The position numbers and the translations under genes were made by a program. A DNA stretch of 64,000 nt from Varroa destructor. Its lineage: Eukaryota > Arthropoda > Arachnida > Mesostigmata > Varroidae. Below are positions 14,401-25,734 of this stretch, in pieces. The DNA is taken from the NCBI RefSeq assembly GCF_002443255.2, contig NW_019211454.1, positions 34,950,061 to 35,014,060 of the forward strand. Direction: 5' to 3'. How positions within the stretch are numbered: the stretch's first letter is position 1; each line of letters opens with the position of its first letter. The notes below the pieces were generated by a model. The model saw only the letters and a program-made list of their open reading frames with translations. It was not told the origin of the DNA and ran no database searches.

Positions 14401-16492
14401 CATCGCACTAATTCTGTAGTTCTGCTACGAAGAATCGCTTGTACCAGCACCGGTAGTCTATATACAAAGATACACGGCCATGGTAAATCATAAATCAGAA
14501 GTCAATCAGTTGTTTGTAGCTTAAATTAAATACAGGTTCCTTCAGCTTTTTTCCATGGCGCTTTCTTTTCTACTGAATAATAATAATCAACTAAGAAAAA
14601 AGCAAATGTCACGAGAAAGCGGATGGCTACCATTTTTCAGAGCCTTAATCCACTGGTAGAGCGGTTGAAAAGCTATAAACAGTATTTACAGTTCTTGGAA
14701 TTACGCTGCGCTAAATTATATTGAATTATGAATGTGTCTGGTACATATAAGTGTGTTAGCCCCGTTCTGCACAAACTGTGTGCACTGCAGACCGTTACTG
14801 CCAGGAATGAAAAAAATACCACCCTCGGTCGGTAATGATGGTCAAATATTTGTTTCCTCGGAATAACGAACATCTAAGGAATATCCATGAAGCAAGTTCC
14901 AATAGTATTACTTAGGACTGTTGCAATCCGTTTAATTGCAAGAAAAAGTAAATCCGAGTTGGTCTGTAAATGTAAAAAATCTTTGAATACGTACGAACGA
15001 TGGCCCTTTAAAACTAATGAGCGATTTTGCCGAGTAACATTATTTTTTGTTTCGGATCTAAATAAAAACCAATTATGTATTTGCTTAAGCAAACATTCGT
15101 CGGTTAGATAACAATCAACTTGATCTTTTACCACGGGGAATGTATATATCAATATATTTTCTGTTAGAAATCAGCAATAACTTGCTGGCAGAGCTGTAAA
15201 AGCTTCTCTTTTGTACACTTGGAGGGTGAACCATTGCAGATTCAGGGCAAAATTATTGCTATCTCAGACCAGATACGTTCTTGCTGCTTTCATTTGACTC
15301 TCTCACTATCTGAGAGATAGGTTTACAATATCTCTGTGCACTATGATTGGAATTATTTTTCTGTCCGTTTCAGTTTTAATTGGATTAGTCTTTGTTGTTG
15401 CAGTAATACCTATAACCATCTTTTTTTTTTAAATCATAAAAATCCGAATCGTTCGAATACGTCCAACGCCTAATGATTTACGCAAGTCTACCGTATCTAC
15501 ATATGTAGACGTCTCATTGATCGGTGGCTGAGAAAACAAATGAAATGTCTGGTGTTTCTAGTGCATCAACGCCACTTCAGTAACTTTGACGGTTACCAAA
15601 AAAAGAAGTGAGTATTATATCAAATAACAAACTTTTTCACCTTGAGGGTGAGACACTTCAGCCGCAAGCCGTGTTATATTCGAACTATTAGATAATATAG
15701 CAGAACATAATAGTGATATATTATGCTCTATTTATACGAATTCATACCTTAATAAATCGTCAAAATAAATCTGAACCACTTCGAATGTTCCTTTATGCAG
15801 AAATCTGTTTGAGAACGGAGAAAAGGTTCTCATCCCTCAACGAATTCACAGAATCCAAAAGCTATCTAAGGCAACCATTAGTATTTGCATTGCTTTTATT
15901 TATTTGAGTTTTCATCGATTACCATTAGGGACCCAGTGAAAACACTGTGTGTAAATAAAAAAAAATTGGACAAAAATCGGCCCAACAACGACGATATTGA
16001 CAACTTATAAGAGCTGTACGCAGCTCGTGCAGATGACATGTTCTATTCATAGGATTGGCACATCTCGGTCGCTAAATAGATAAAAGGCAATTTCACTTAG
16101 ATAAATAGTGACCACCGATACTGCTGCATGTAAACATAATATACAGCAGAACAATTTTATAAATCGCTTTCACATAGTTTTCGTCGTAATGACAAAGATG
16201 CAACTATGTAAATTGACATATGCGCTAGCTTGAATTGAATTGCGTTTCAGCCCCACGTCACAGGTGAATCCCTTATCTCAGCTTTGTTGGTATGCAGCAG
16301 GAAATTAGCACCATGATAATAATAGAAGTTCGCGGTCTGTCGTTTGAGTATTTAATATGGCGTATACTCTCACCCCCATCGGGTTGGTGTATACCAAACC
16401 GGGTAGAACGAGTCGTCAGCCGTTCCCAGCTGCATTAAAGCTTGTTTATCCGCTGCGCCTTTCTCTCTTCTGGTGCTGACGGCGAACAGAAG

Positions 16493-16588
16493 ATGGAAAG
16501 GCCACTGACGTTACAGCAGAAGATCCATGAAGACAGCTTCTTTTGTAGACAAACTGACCAGGAGCAGCCGGAGCCGACGAATCACAAC
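16493..16588 (+). other. Candidate upstream coding exon of POMT2 (alternative N-terminus)
   Basis: An ATG at 16493 opens 32 codons with balanced, exon-like composition (start MERPLTLQQK, end EPTNHN). It is followed directly by a GTAGGT splice-donor-like sequence. The exon would end in phase 0. A CAG at codon 11 of the POMT2 first exon is also in phase 0, so joining to TGGACT would give a longer, hydrophilic cytosolic tail and skip the first eleven codons. The acceptor has a poor pyrimidine tract, so this is speculative; it could equally be untranslated sequence or chance. Confidence 0.25.
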
Positions 16589-17052
16589 GTAGGTCCGGTC
16601 ATTGTTCCTGTGTTGATGTGTTCTAGATCTGATGAAACTGTGTTGTTCGTATTTTTCGCTAGTGTCAAACTTCATAGAGCTAGCTGATTGAAAAACTGAT
16701 AACTAGTTGGTTTTATTTGCATCTACCTAATTATCAAGCGTGTGAAGATTCAAAGCCTTAGGCTATTGAGTTTTTAGTAAAGTCTACCTGTCCTCTTGGA
16801 TGGCGTGAAAGGTGGAGCAACATAATGGTGCCTTTTCAGAAGCTATTAGAAGAATGAATTACTGACCATACGATTCGATTGCAATCTCAATCGCTCGTGA
16901 AACATGGTACAAAGCCATATGAGAACTGGCCTGAAGTATGACAAGTACGATGAGTGTCGATCGGTTTCCAGCTGATGGCTAGACGATTAATGACTAGACG
17001 AGCGGTACAAAGGCGTGACTCAAGTTGTCAACGTCAATAAAGTTAAAAAAAA

Positions 17053-20000
17053 ATGTTTGAAAATTGCTGCAAACGCCACTGGCAGTGGACTCTCGGGGCG
17101 ATCATACTAGTTTCAATAGCTACTAGGTTATACAAGATTCAAGAGCCTGAGCACGTTTGCTGGGATGAAACTCACTTCGGCAAGATGGGTTCGTGGTACA
17201 TTAATAGGACATTTTTCTTTGACGTGCACCCGCCACTAGGGAAAATGCTAATCGGTTTGGCTGGCCACCTCACTGGTTACAACGGAACATTTCCATTCAA
17301 CAAACCCGGCGACAAGTATTTCGATACACCATACCTCGGTATGAGGGTATTCTGCGCCTTACTTGGTGCTGCAATACCTCCGTTGGCATTTATCGCTGTC
17401 GGCAGTTTGACAAAGCGTATATCAGCGGCCATTCTCGGCTCATCGTTGCTTCTCTTCGATGTTGGTATGATCACTTTGACTCAGTACATCCTTCTTGACC
17501 CACCGCTTTTGTGCTTCATTATCGGAGCTTTCGCGTCAGCCGTTAGCCTGCAACACTTCGAGCCGTTCTCCCGAACCTGGTGGGGCTGTTTAACGTGTAC
17601 AGGGACATTTTTGGCATGTGCCATCAGTGTGAAGTTCGTAGGCCTGTTTGTGGTGCTCACAGTAGGCGCGCATACCGGTTGGAATCTGTGGGATCTACTG
17701 GGTGATCTCAAAGTGCCACTCTCGAAGCTTCAACGCCATTTTCTTGCACGGGCTCTTTGCCTAATCATATTGCCGAGCATTTTGTATATATGCTTTTTCT
17801 ACATCCATCTGCATCGTCTGTCGAAGTCAGGTAATGGTGATGGCTTCTATAGCTCGGAATTTCAGGCCAGGTTGGAGGGCAACTCGCTGTACACAGCTAG
17901 TATGCCACGGCAGGTTGCGTACGGCGCTAAAATCTCTCTCAAGAATCATCGAACAGGAGGAGCGTATCTGCACTCACATTTTCATCTGTATCCTGAAGGT
18001 GGGAGTCTAATATATTCAATTGCAAATGTAGTTCGCTTTTTGTACTCGAAACTTACTTCGTAAATAGAGCACTTGTGCGGTTGTTTGCTGATAGCACAGA
18101 GCAGCGCCCAGGTTTTGTGCTGAATAAATGTTCTATTTATCTCACGACTGCTGAATGCTTGCATAGCTCAGAATAGCTTTGCTGAGAGAGTGAAAAAAAA
18201 AATTTACTATTAACGATTTTATTTGTAACATATTTGTCAGGGAACTTCATAAAATCACAGTATAATCACTATACAAAAAATGCAAGATCTAAAAAGATAC
18301 ATATAATGTTGTAGATTATTCGGGAACCATACAATTTACATAGCTTTTGTGCGAATATTAGCTTGATTTTTATAGGGTGCCTTTAGTGAGCACTTATCAA
18401 CATCTGAGATCTACAAACGATAATCCATAGCTTAATACAGCATCTGTGCTGCTACTTGATAGGAATCGGTGCCCGACAACAACAGGTAACAACATATTCT
18501 CACAAGGATGAGAACAATCAGTGGCTGATAAAGCCGTGGGATCGCGAGGTTCAAGAGAATGATACAGTTATACTTCTCAAGGATGGCGATTTACTCCGTC
18601 TGGAGCATACACAAACTAGCAGAAATCTTCATTCTCATAGGTAAGACTTACAGTGTCAAACAATTTTTTGTTCTATTTACTATCTCCCAAGTAAACACAT
18701 CGTTAGCACGATTGCTTCAGTACGCTATTTTCGTTTCCTCTACGAAATCAGTTACCACATTGATGCGCGAGTCTATTTAAAATCATTAGTAATTGGAGAA
18801 TCAATAGAATACTCAATTTGCAGGGAGGAAGCTCCACTAACAAAGCGTCACAATCAGGTCACATGTTATGGTGAAAAGGGTGTTGGCGATGCCAATGACG
18901 TCTGGCGACTTGAGGTTGTAAAGGGTGCAGGGCCAAATGGTGAGGTCCATACTGTCACTACAAAGTTTCGACTAATACACTATTTAGCGAACTGTGCTCT
19001 GCTGTCGCATAACAAGCAGCTTCCAAAGTGGGGTTTTGACCAAATGGAGGTACGTTAAAATATCTACAGTGTTTATTTATTCCTTACAAAATTATCCATC
19101 ACAAAGCTATCTCACCATTTGAAGTTCGATATAATTTTTTACAATCATGGATTTTAAGAGGTCTAACAATCTATTTTAATAACTTTTTTCTTTAGGTAAC
19201 ATGTACACCAAATAAAAGAGATAAGAATGCAGTCTGGAATGTTGAGGATAATTGGTTCTCGAAGTTACCGAGTGAGTCATTTGAGAGATATCGTCCTGGA
19301 TTTATTCAAATGTTCTTTGAATCGCACGCTGTTATGCTGCAGGTAATTAGCCCGCTGTACATACACACACTGCAATGCGTCTGACCCAGATGTCAGTGAT
19401 ATATTGGCATTTTTTGAAAACAACATCAATATTTAGTACAGTAGTTAGCTGCACAAGTGCAATCCTCTTTTTTTTTGCCCATTAACTGCATCAGTAAACT
19501 CCATCAGTCAGGAGAAAAAATAAGTAGTTCTTATTTTATTTCTTGTTTTGACCAGGGTAACGCGGGACTTAAGCCAAAAGAAGGAGAGCTGACGTCACGT
19601 CCTTGGCACTGGCCAATCAACCTTCGCGGTCAGTTCTTCTCCGGCTTCGAGTACCGCGTCTACCTTCTAGGTAATCCACTAATCTGGTGGAGTAATCTTA
19701 TCCTGCTCGGCGTCTACTTTGTGCTCCAGACTGGTGTTCTAGTGCTTGGCCAGCGACGTGGTGACAACGACGTTCACTATTTGACATCATCGTGTCGCTG
19801 GCTTCTGCTTGGTTGGGCTGTTCACTACGTCCCATTTTACGCAATGGGTAGGGTACTTTATTTCCACCATTATTTTCCGGCATTGATGTTCAGCTCGATG
19901 CTATCTGGTGTTGTGATCGATTACGTCATAACTCTGTGTATTCCGACTAGACAGCGGCACTGGGTTATAGCTGGGCTACTATCAGTGATTGTATACAGCT

Positions 20001-20104
20001 TTAGCTTATTCTCCCCCTTGGCCTACGGTATGCAAGGGCCTCCAGCAAATCTTCCTAATAGCACAATGCACGGACTTAAATGGCTCGACACATGGGAATT
20101 TTAG
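17053..20104 (+). CDS. POMT2: Protein O-mannosyltransferase 2 (five exons, complete)
   Basis: This ER multi-pass GT39 enzyme, with POMT1, transfers mannose from dolichyl-phosphate-mannose to Ser/Thr of proteins such as dystroglycan; the fly orthologue is twisted. My exon model is 17053-17998, 18463-18640, 18824-19049, 19196-19342 and 19556-20104, all GT/AG with matching phases. It totals 2046 bases, 681 residues plus TAG. The family signature is clear. A first hydrophobic segment spans about 12-28. The luminal loop has the acidic pair D38-E39 in CWDETHFGKMGS and the HPPLGK motif near 59-64. NRT and NGT sequons sit at 51 and 77. A MIR region lies at about 306-480, and C-terminal membrane segments carry MGRVLYFHHYFPA. 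It ends WLDTWEF, like human POMT2. An in-frame TAA at 17044-17046 fixes the start within this exon. The cytosolic N-tail is short compared with the roughly 750-residue human protein. No break was seen. Confidence 0.95.
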
Positions 20105-20338
20105 ATTGTTAGATTTTTTCAAAGATTCAACTGTGCAGTGAGAACGTTGTAGAACGCTACGATAAAAATCTCGCTTTTGTCACCTAATGAAACGTATCTC
20201 GAACAGTACAATGGAATATATTAACATGAAGCTCGCATGTGATTGGTCATAATAGAAGAGACTAAGAAAATTTTATACAGGTCAATGCAACAAGACGAAA
20301 TTGCGATCGAAGCTGTGAAATGAAACGACGACCGCTAT

Positions 20339-20344
20339 AATAAA
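20339..20344 (+). terminator. Polyadenylation signal AATAAA, probable for POMT2
   Basis: A canonical AATAAA lies about 235 bases after the POMT2 stop, a plausible 3' UTR length. A second AATAAA is at 20650-20655. Confidence 0.55.
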
Positions 20345-21525
20345 TAGTTTCAGTATGTATATCATTATTTAATTATCCGACTGTTGATTATACTAATGCA
20401 AATGTAAGAACAGAAATGTACATGGTCAGAAATTAGCACATAAATATGGTGTCCGTCAAATAGCTAGATATCTGCCCGGTGGCGCTATCAGAGAACAACC
20501 GCTAAAAAACACTCATAACGGTGCAACTCTTGCAGCAGACCAGAAAGCAATGATAACCCCTGTACTATATACCCACATTTATATTTTTACTGACTTCGTA
20601 CGAAGGTATATCTCTACACAACGGGTATGTATACTATGCCGATTTTGGAAATAAAGACAAGATTTTTATATAGAAATATTTTTAAATAACTTAATCAATT
20701 TCGTTATTATTTCACCATACGATAAGAGTTTTTTGTTATTCTTGTAGTCGAACTAGGTGAGTGTAGTGTTACTTATAAAGCGCTGAACCAATACAAGCCT
20801 AGTGATTACAGCTCAATTGATTTGCGCTATATATTTTTCATTACATAACTTATTAGCAAACCTTTATTAGTCCCACTCATTGCATATATATGTTTCTTTT
20901 GACACACAGCTGTTTTAAGACACGCATCAGCTAGTCTAAATTTTATTATACATAAACAACTATCAGTATTTGCTTTGCCCATGTTAACGTGGTTGCGCTG
21001 CCAGCATGGTTTTCATCATACACAGATTGCTCTACGGCATCATTTTTGTTCATCTACAATACAAAACAAACAAAAGAGAAAGAACGTCACATATATCGGC
21101 TACTTTTTATATCTCACACATGTATTCACACACAAACTGAATCTTCATCAAATAGAAGCTAAGGCAGTGAACCAATCTTGTCAATTATCACATCTTCCTG
21201 TGTAGATGTGACCTGCTAATTTGAATAAGTCAAACAACTTTTATGAAATATTGTACATTCAGGTATGCTTATTATACATTACTTACGTTTTTCAAGCTAC
21301 ATAGTTCCCTTCAAATTACATATGAAAAAACGTACTAGTTCCATGCTAAGCTTTATGATTGTCGAGAATATAGCCTCGAAGAACCACCGCGTTGATCTTC
21401 GCAGATTTACCGTTGTTTTTTGCATGCCCTTTAGTCTGTAGGTAAGCCACTTAGAAAAAGTTAGAAAAAAAATTACCCCTCTAAAAGCCTTGGAAAAAGT
21501 CGACCTTTAAACAATGATTTTGCTA
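20345..21525. other. Intergenic / 3' UTR space between two convergent genes
   Basis: The stretch holds the second POMT2-side AATAAA (20650) and, for the minus-strand gene, TTTATT at 20942-20947 (AATAAA on that strand). It is AT-rich with no coding signal. Confidence 0.6.
20942..20947 (-). terminator. Candidate polyadenylation signal for CHAF1B
   Basis: Read on the minus strand this is AATAAA, about 580 bases past the CHAF1B stop. I saw no canonical signal closer to the stop. A variant signal cannot be ruled out. Confidence 0.35.
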
Positions 21526-24500
21526 CTATTTGCCTTTAGGAGGTGGATCAAGTGTTGTCAGTGTGACTCGCTTCTCGTCTTTGACATCAACGGCCACGAC
21601 TTGTTGTGGGGTATTCAGAGTGGCAGATTTTTTTTGTTGTGAGGGCGACTCTTTTGCCAACTCTTTTTTCTTTATGCCAGTTATTGCTGTCGTTAGCGTC
21701 ATAGACACATCCTTATTTTCCTTTTCCTTGGCGGGGCTTCCGTTCGGCGTCGCTTTTCCTTCCGAATCGTTTCCGTCTCCACTATGTTGCGTATCGTCGA
21801 GGTTGACATTATCGACATCATCGTCCATGTCGTCGTCGACGTCCATCATCTCTTCTTGATCCGGATCCCCATCGCTAGCCTCTTTCCTCTCTCCCCCTGA
21901 ATCGTCCTTTTTCTTGGGTGCTTTCGTACGTTTCCGCCTTGTTAGAACATCTTCAACTACATGGATATGAGGTAAATCACCTTGGTACTGCTCTCCAAGT
22001 TCTTGGCCCTCAAAAAACATAAACGAGCAATAGCCATCTGTCGAGGACGCCATTAGCGTGTGATTGTCAGGCGACCATGTCAAGTCGCTGATTCGTGCAT
22101 AGTGTGCGTCAGAGATCATAGCGAAAGGAGTGAAGGTCTCTGTATCGCAAACCAGAACCATGTTTATCGTTGCTGCAGCAAATACCATACGATAAGGGAG
22201 TACTACGGCACTGCCACTAGAGTGTCTCGTCTTGTAGAACTTATTTGAAAAACGAACAACCGTCGTAACCTGTTTGTCGGTAGGAATTAAAGCCACCGGT
22301 TTGGAAAAGTTCGACCTGTGGAATACGTAGATACAGTTGGTGATTTGGCCGTTATTTTCTATGACGCCAGATGGCGCTACAAGGAATTCACCATCAGGGG
22401 AAAAATCTGGCCGTCGGCAAAATGATTTTAACGTGTCATCATGGAAGAGGCGCGTCGACAAGCTGAAATAGAAAACAAACAAAATGTTACCTAAATAGAA
22501 GTAGGCTCATCATCATCATAGCATCATGTAATAGTTCTACAGAAATATAAATTTATCGTGCGGTAGTCCTTTGGTTATGGAAATAAGGTACTATACAATT
22601 ATATTTTCGAAAATTGCCGCGTAAAAAGCGCCCTAGCTAATAAAGATGCATGGCATGGATCAACATTTTATGCTCGTCAACCGTTCTAAAATCTCTAAAA
22701 TGCTTCAAACCTTGCCGATGACACACAAATATTATCCAAATTTATCGAACAAAATAGTATAAGCTGTATCGTAAAATAGCATATATATATCTTTCAAATG
22801 ACAAGTTTTAGTTCTGCATGATTTCCTCCTAGATGGTTTTAGTGGTAACACTACTGTCGATTTACACCGTTGGTTACAGTTAGGGTTACTTACACCTCTC
22901 TATCGCCATTCTGGGGTATTTCGGCTTTGGCGGCAACCCAAATCTTTTTTCGTGTATCTGTCGAATAGACGTACATCTGCCGATCAGAACTAAGAGCTGC
23001 TACAAATCGCCCTCTCGGATCATAGGCTACACCCTGAATGAAACCTTTCCTCTCTTTGAAAAACCCTAGTGAGCGGCCTGTTGATACGTCCCATAGGATG
23101 CTTGCTGAATCAATGGAGCCCGATATCAGACAGGAATCTCGAGGAGACCATTGCAGGTCGCATACGTCCTCGATATGACCACGCAGTACCTAATGCAGGC
23201 CAAGCACAGAAAGTAAACTAACTAATTAATGATTTACGATATACCAATTTGGGTATAAGCTTAGCATTGGTTTATATTTTCCGAATTATTGGATATAGAT
23301 AAAATGAGACAAAATCTCTAAAGCCTTGATTCTTAACAGTCTGTGCCTGCTAATTGCTGTAAAATTTGTCAGTCACTTTCCAACCGGTAGACCTGTCCCA
23401 ACTGTCTGTTGAAAACCGAATTCAAATTATAGGCACACTTTAGATGTACACCTCCTACGTCTGATAAGCCTTTCTAATAAGCGTAATTGATTTATTACCT
23501 TGTAAACCTGCCAGTTTTCCTTGTTTTCGCTTGCATCAAATAGCTGGGGAGCTCCATCAAATGAACTTTGTAGCTTCCATAGGATAATGTTGGCTTCATC
23601 GTCACCTGACGCGAGGATTTCTCCTGTATGTGAAAACCGCACGACGCTAACCGTCCGCTGGTGCCGGGTCAGATCAGCGCGAAGTTCAATATCAATCTGA
23701 AAATAGTGCACGAATAATTTTTTTTTATATATGTAGAATTTCTAATACAGAGCTAGATTGAAGTACTTGCATTACAATGAAAATCGTATATTAGAGTTGG
23801 TTTTACCCTTCAAACACGAGACGGCTTTCAGCCGTTTCAACGACATCCTCAATTCGAGTCGGCCGGTTATTGACCGACACTTAGTGGCCGTATAAAGACT
23901 TACAAAAGGGTTTTTTATTGGAAGGAGAGGCACCACCCGCCATGATACAGATAATAAAAATATTACTACAAATTAACGCTAAATTGAATAACCAGACCTA
24001 ATAGCTCGACAGGTCTACGTTTCCGACTCCGTACGTATCTGTTTAGAATTATTATTTATCTAGCATTGTCTCTTATATTAATGACTTTTCAAACACCGGT
24101 ATATTCAACTTTTGTTTATAAATTCGTATAATGTATGAATAGTCGCGCAATAGTAACATGGTAGCTCCTGTCCCGAGATAAAACGAATGCGCGCTGTATA
24201 GCCTAATCGACATATCGGTAATATGACAGTTATCACGCATGAACACTCGCGACATCGCCCTTGCGATAAAAAAAGTTCTAAAGTCTCGTCCGTGGTCCGA
24301 TATAAAACCAAAAACCACTGTAGACTACAATGCTACTCTAAAAGCACATTAAGACATTGTCTCTATCTATGGAAACGCTCAGAAAAAAAGACTTTGCTAA
24401 AAAATAACAGACGTTGCTTTTCATACGCTCGCGTGATGAAAGCAGATCCTTAAGAGTGGGTTATCTCTCATGAAAAAAAGCCAAGGGTCGTCCCTATATA

Positions 24501-25085
24501 ATGTTCGATCGTATTTTACCGTTTGTTGTTTATTTCATATTTATAAACTCATTTAAGTTATTTCGCAAGATATGTAACGGATATATCGACTTGTAACGTC
24601 GTACTTCAAGGCATGTTGTTAACTTTACATTATAAATGATTATACGTCGACTTACAGCAAGTAGACCGACTCTGCGTGAAGCAGCTTGTTGTCTCACAAG
24701 AATAATTGTCTCAGAAAGGGTACTTTTCTTAGCCTGCGGCCTATATCACCCTAACAATCAAGATCGCTACTATTGATGTTTTTTTAGCAGTCTATTAGAT
24801 ATCGCGCACGATCAAATCACCTACCTTATCTCTGTCCTTGGCTTTTTTCGGTGAATCTAGCACTGTTAAGCCGCTGTTGGTGCTTGCAGATGGTTCGATA
24901 TTCTTCGGACTGCTTTCGGTCGGTTGTCGTTCGACTTCAAGTTTAAGCCACCACACTCGAACGTGTGTATCGGTGCCGCACGTAGCCATCCGTAAAGAGC
25001 CATCTTCGTTGGCCGGCTGGAAATCGACACTGAACAGTGGGCTAGTGTCGAGCCACCAGGCTAACTGCGGCACGACACACCTCAT
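21526..25085 (-). CDS. CHAF1B: Chromatin assembly factor 1 middle subunit, p60/p105 (four exons, complete)
   Basis: This WD40 subunit of CAF-1 deposits H3-H4 onto newly replicated DNA in the nucleus together with PCNA and ASF1. On the minus strand my exons are 25085-24825, 23696-23499, 23189-22894 and 22462-21526, in matching phases, giving 1692 bases and 563 residues (human 559). Matches to the family include the start (AWWLDTSPLFSVDFQP), the repeat GEILASGDDEANIILWK, the hallmark NKENWQVYK followed across the splice by VLRGHIEDV, the RLFHDDTLKSFCRR segment and DGYCSFMFFE. The tail after about 430 is acidic and low-complexity (runs of Asp). It ends with an ASF1-binding B-type motif, KRVTLTTL, at about 549-556. 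Compared with the human protein, about 33 extra residues (about 53-87) separate the end of the first repeat from the second. The third donor is best placed at GTAAGT (22893), which restores phase. Confidence 0.94.
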
Positions 25086-25723
25086 CCCCTGCTTTCCAAT
25101 ACTTGGTCACGCTCTTTTAGCTTCGATTTAAGCACTATTTTAGCTTTCACTTATTAACTTCAATTCACACGCGATACTATTGTCTAAACACTTCAGATGG
25201 ATACACACACGCACATATGCACAGACTCACTCGATAACCTGTCTACCGTTTAAAAGCGAGTGAATGGTGATGAATAAATGCTCTTGATACACACCCTAAC
25301 TGTCTCGAAGTAAAATAGTACCGAAAAACAGAACGTCGGTTAACACTTCACGCTAGGGCTCTGATGTGGGCTTGACAGGACACGTTCAAAATTACATAGA
25401 ATACTCACGTTACGCAAAGAGACACGACCGTATTCCACAAATCGCCAAGCTTGTTGCATTCTCGGTGACCGCCAAAAGCATTCCCGCTGTCGTCTGCCCG
25501 GGACTAAAAACTTCCGGGTGCCGCTTACGCATTCGCGAGCTCCCGGATATCTTGCGGCAATTAGGAGACTTTAACAATGGTTTTCATGAAGGACCCAGTC
25601 AGCAAACCACCATGTTTCATGACAACTGCAGTAAAGTGCCAAGCACCCCGGAGATCCTAAAAAACAGCCGCTGAGTACTGGTGTAACGCACTTTTCAGAG
25701 TGGACATCCGTGCACATGCAAAC

Positions 25724-25734
25724 AAGATGGCGAC
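25724..25734 (+). promoter_or_regulatory. YY1/Pho-like motif upstream of CHAF1B
   Basis: AAGATGGCGAC is one base from the extended YY1 promoter element AAGATGGCGGC, which often lies at or just after transcription starts. Its placement upstream of the CHAF1B start codon fits a promoter, but a single motif is weak evidence. Confidence 0.3.

Larger units (their letters stand above)
7300..16300. other. Long stretch with no identifiable gene
   Basis: This stretch is AT-rich, with only short frames (under 97 codons) on either strand and no protein motif I recognise. It contains homopolymer runs (poly-A near 7844-7858 and 8162-8174, poly-T near 9079-9092 and 11022-11043), a (GCT)n tract and a (TA)n tract. 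Small exons of an unrecognised gene cannot be excluded by eye. Confidence 0.5.
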
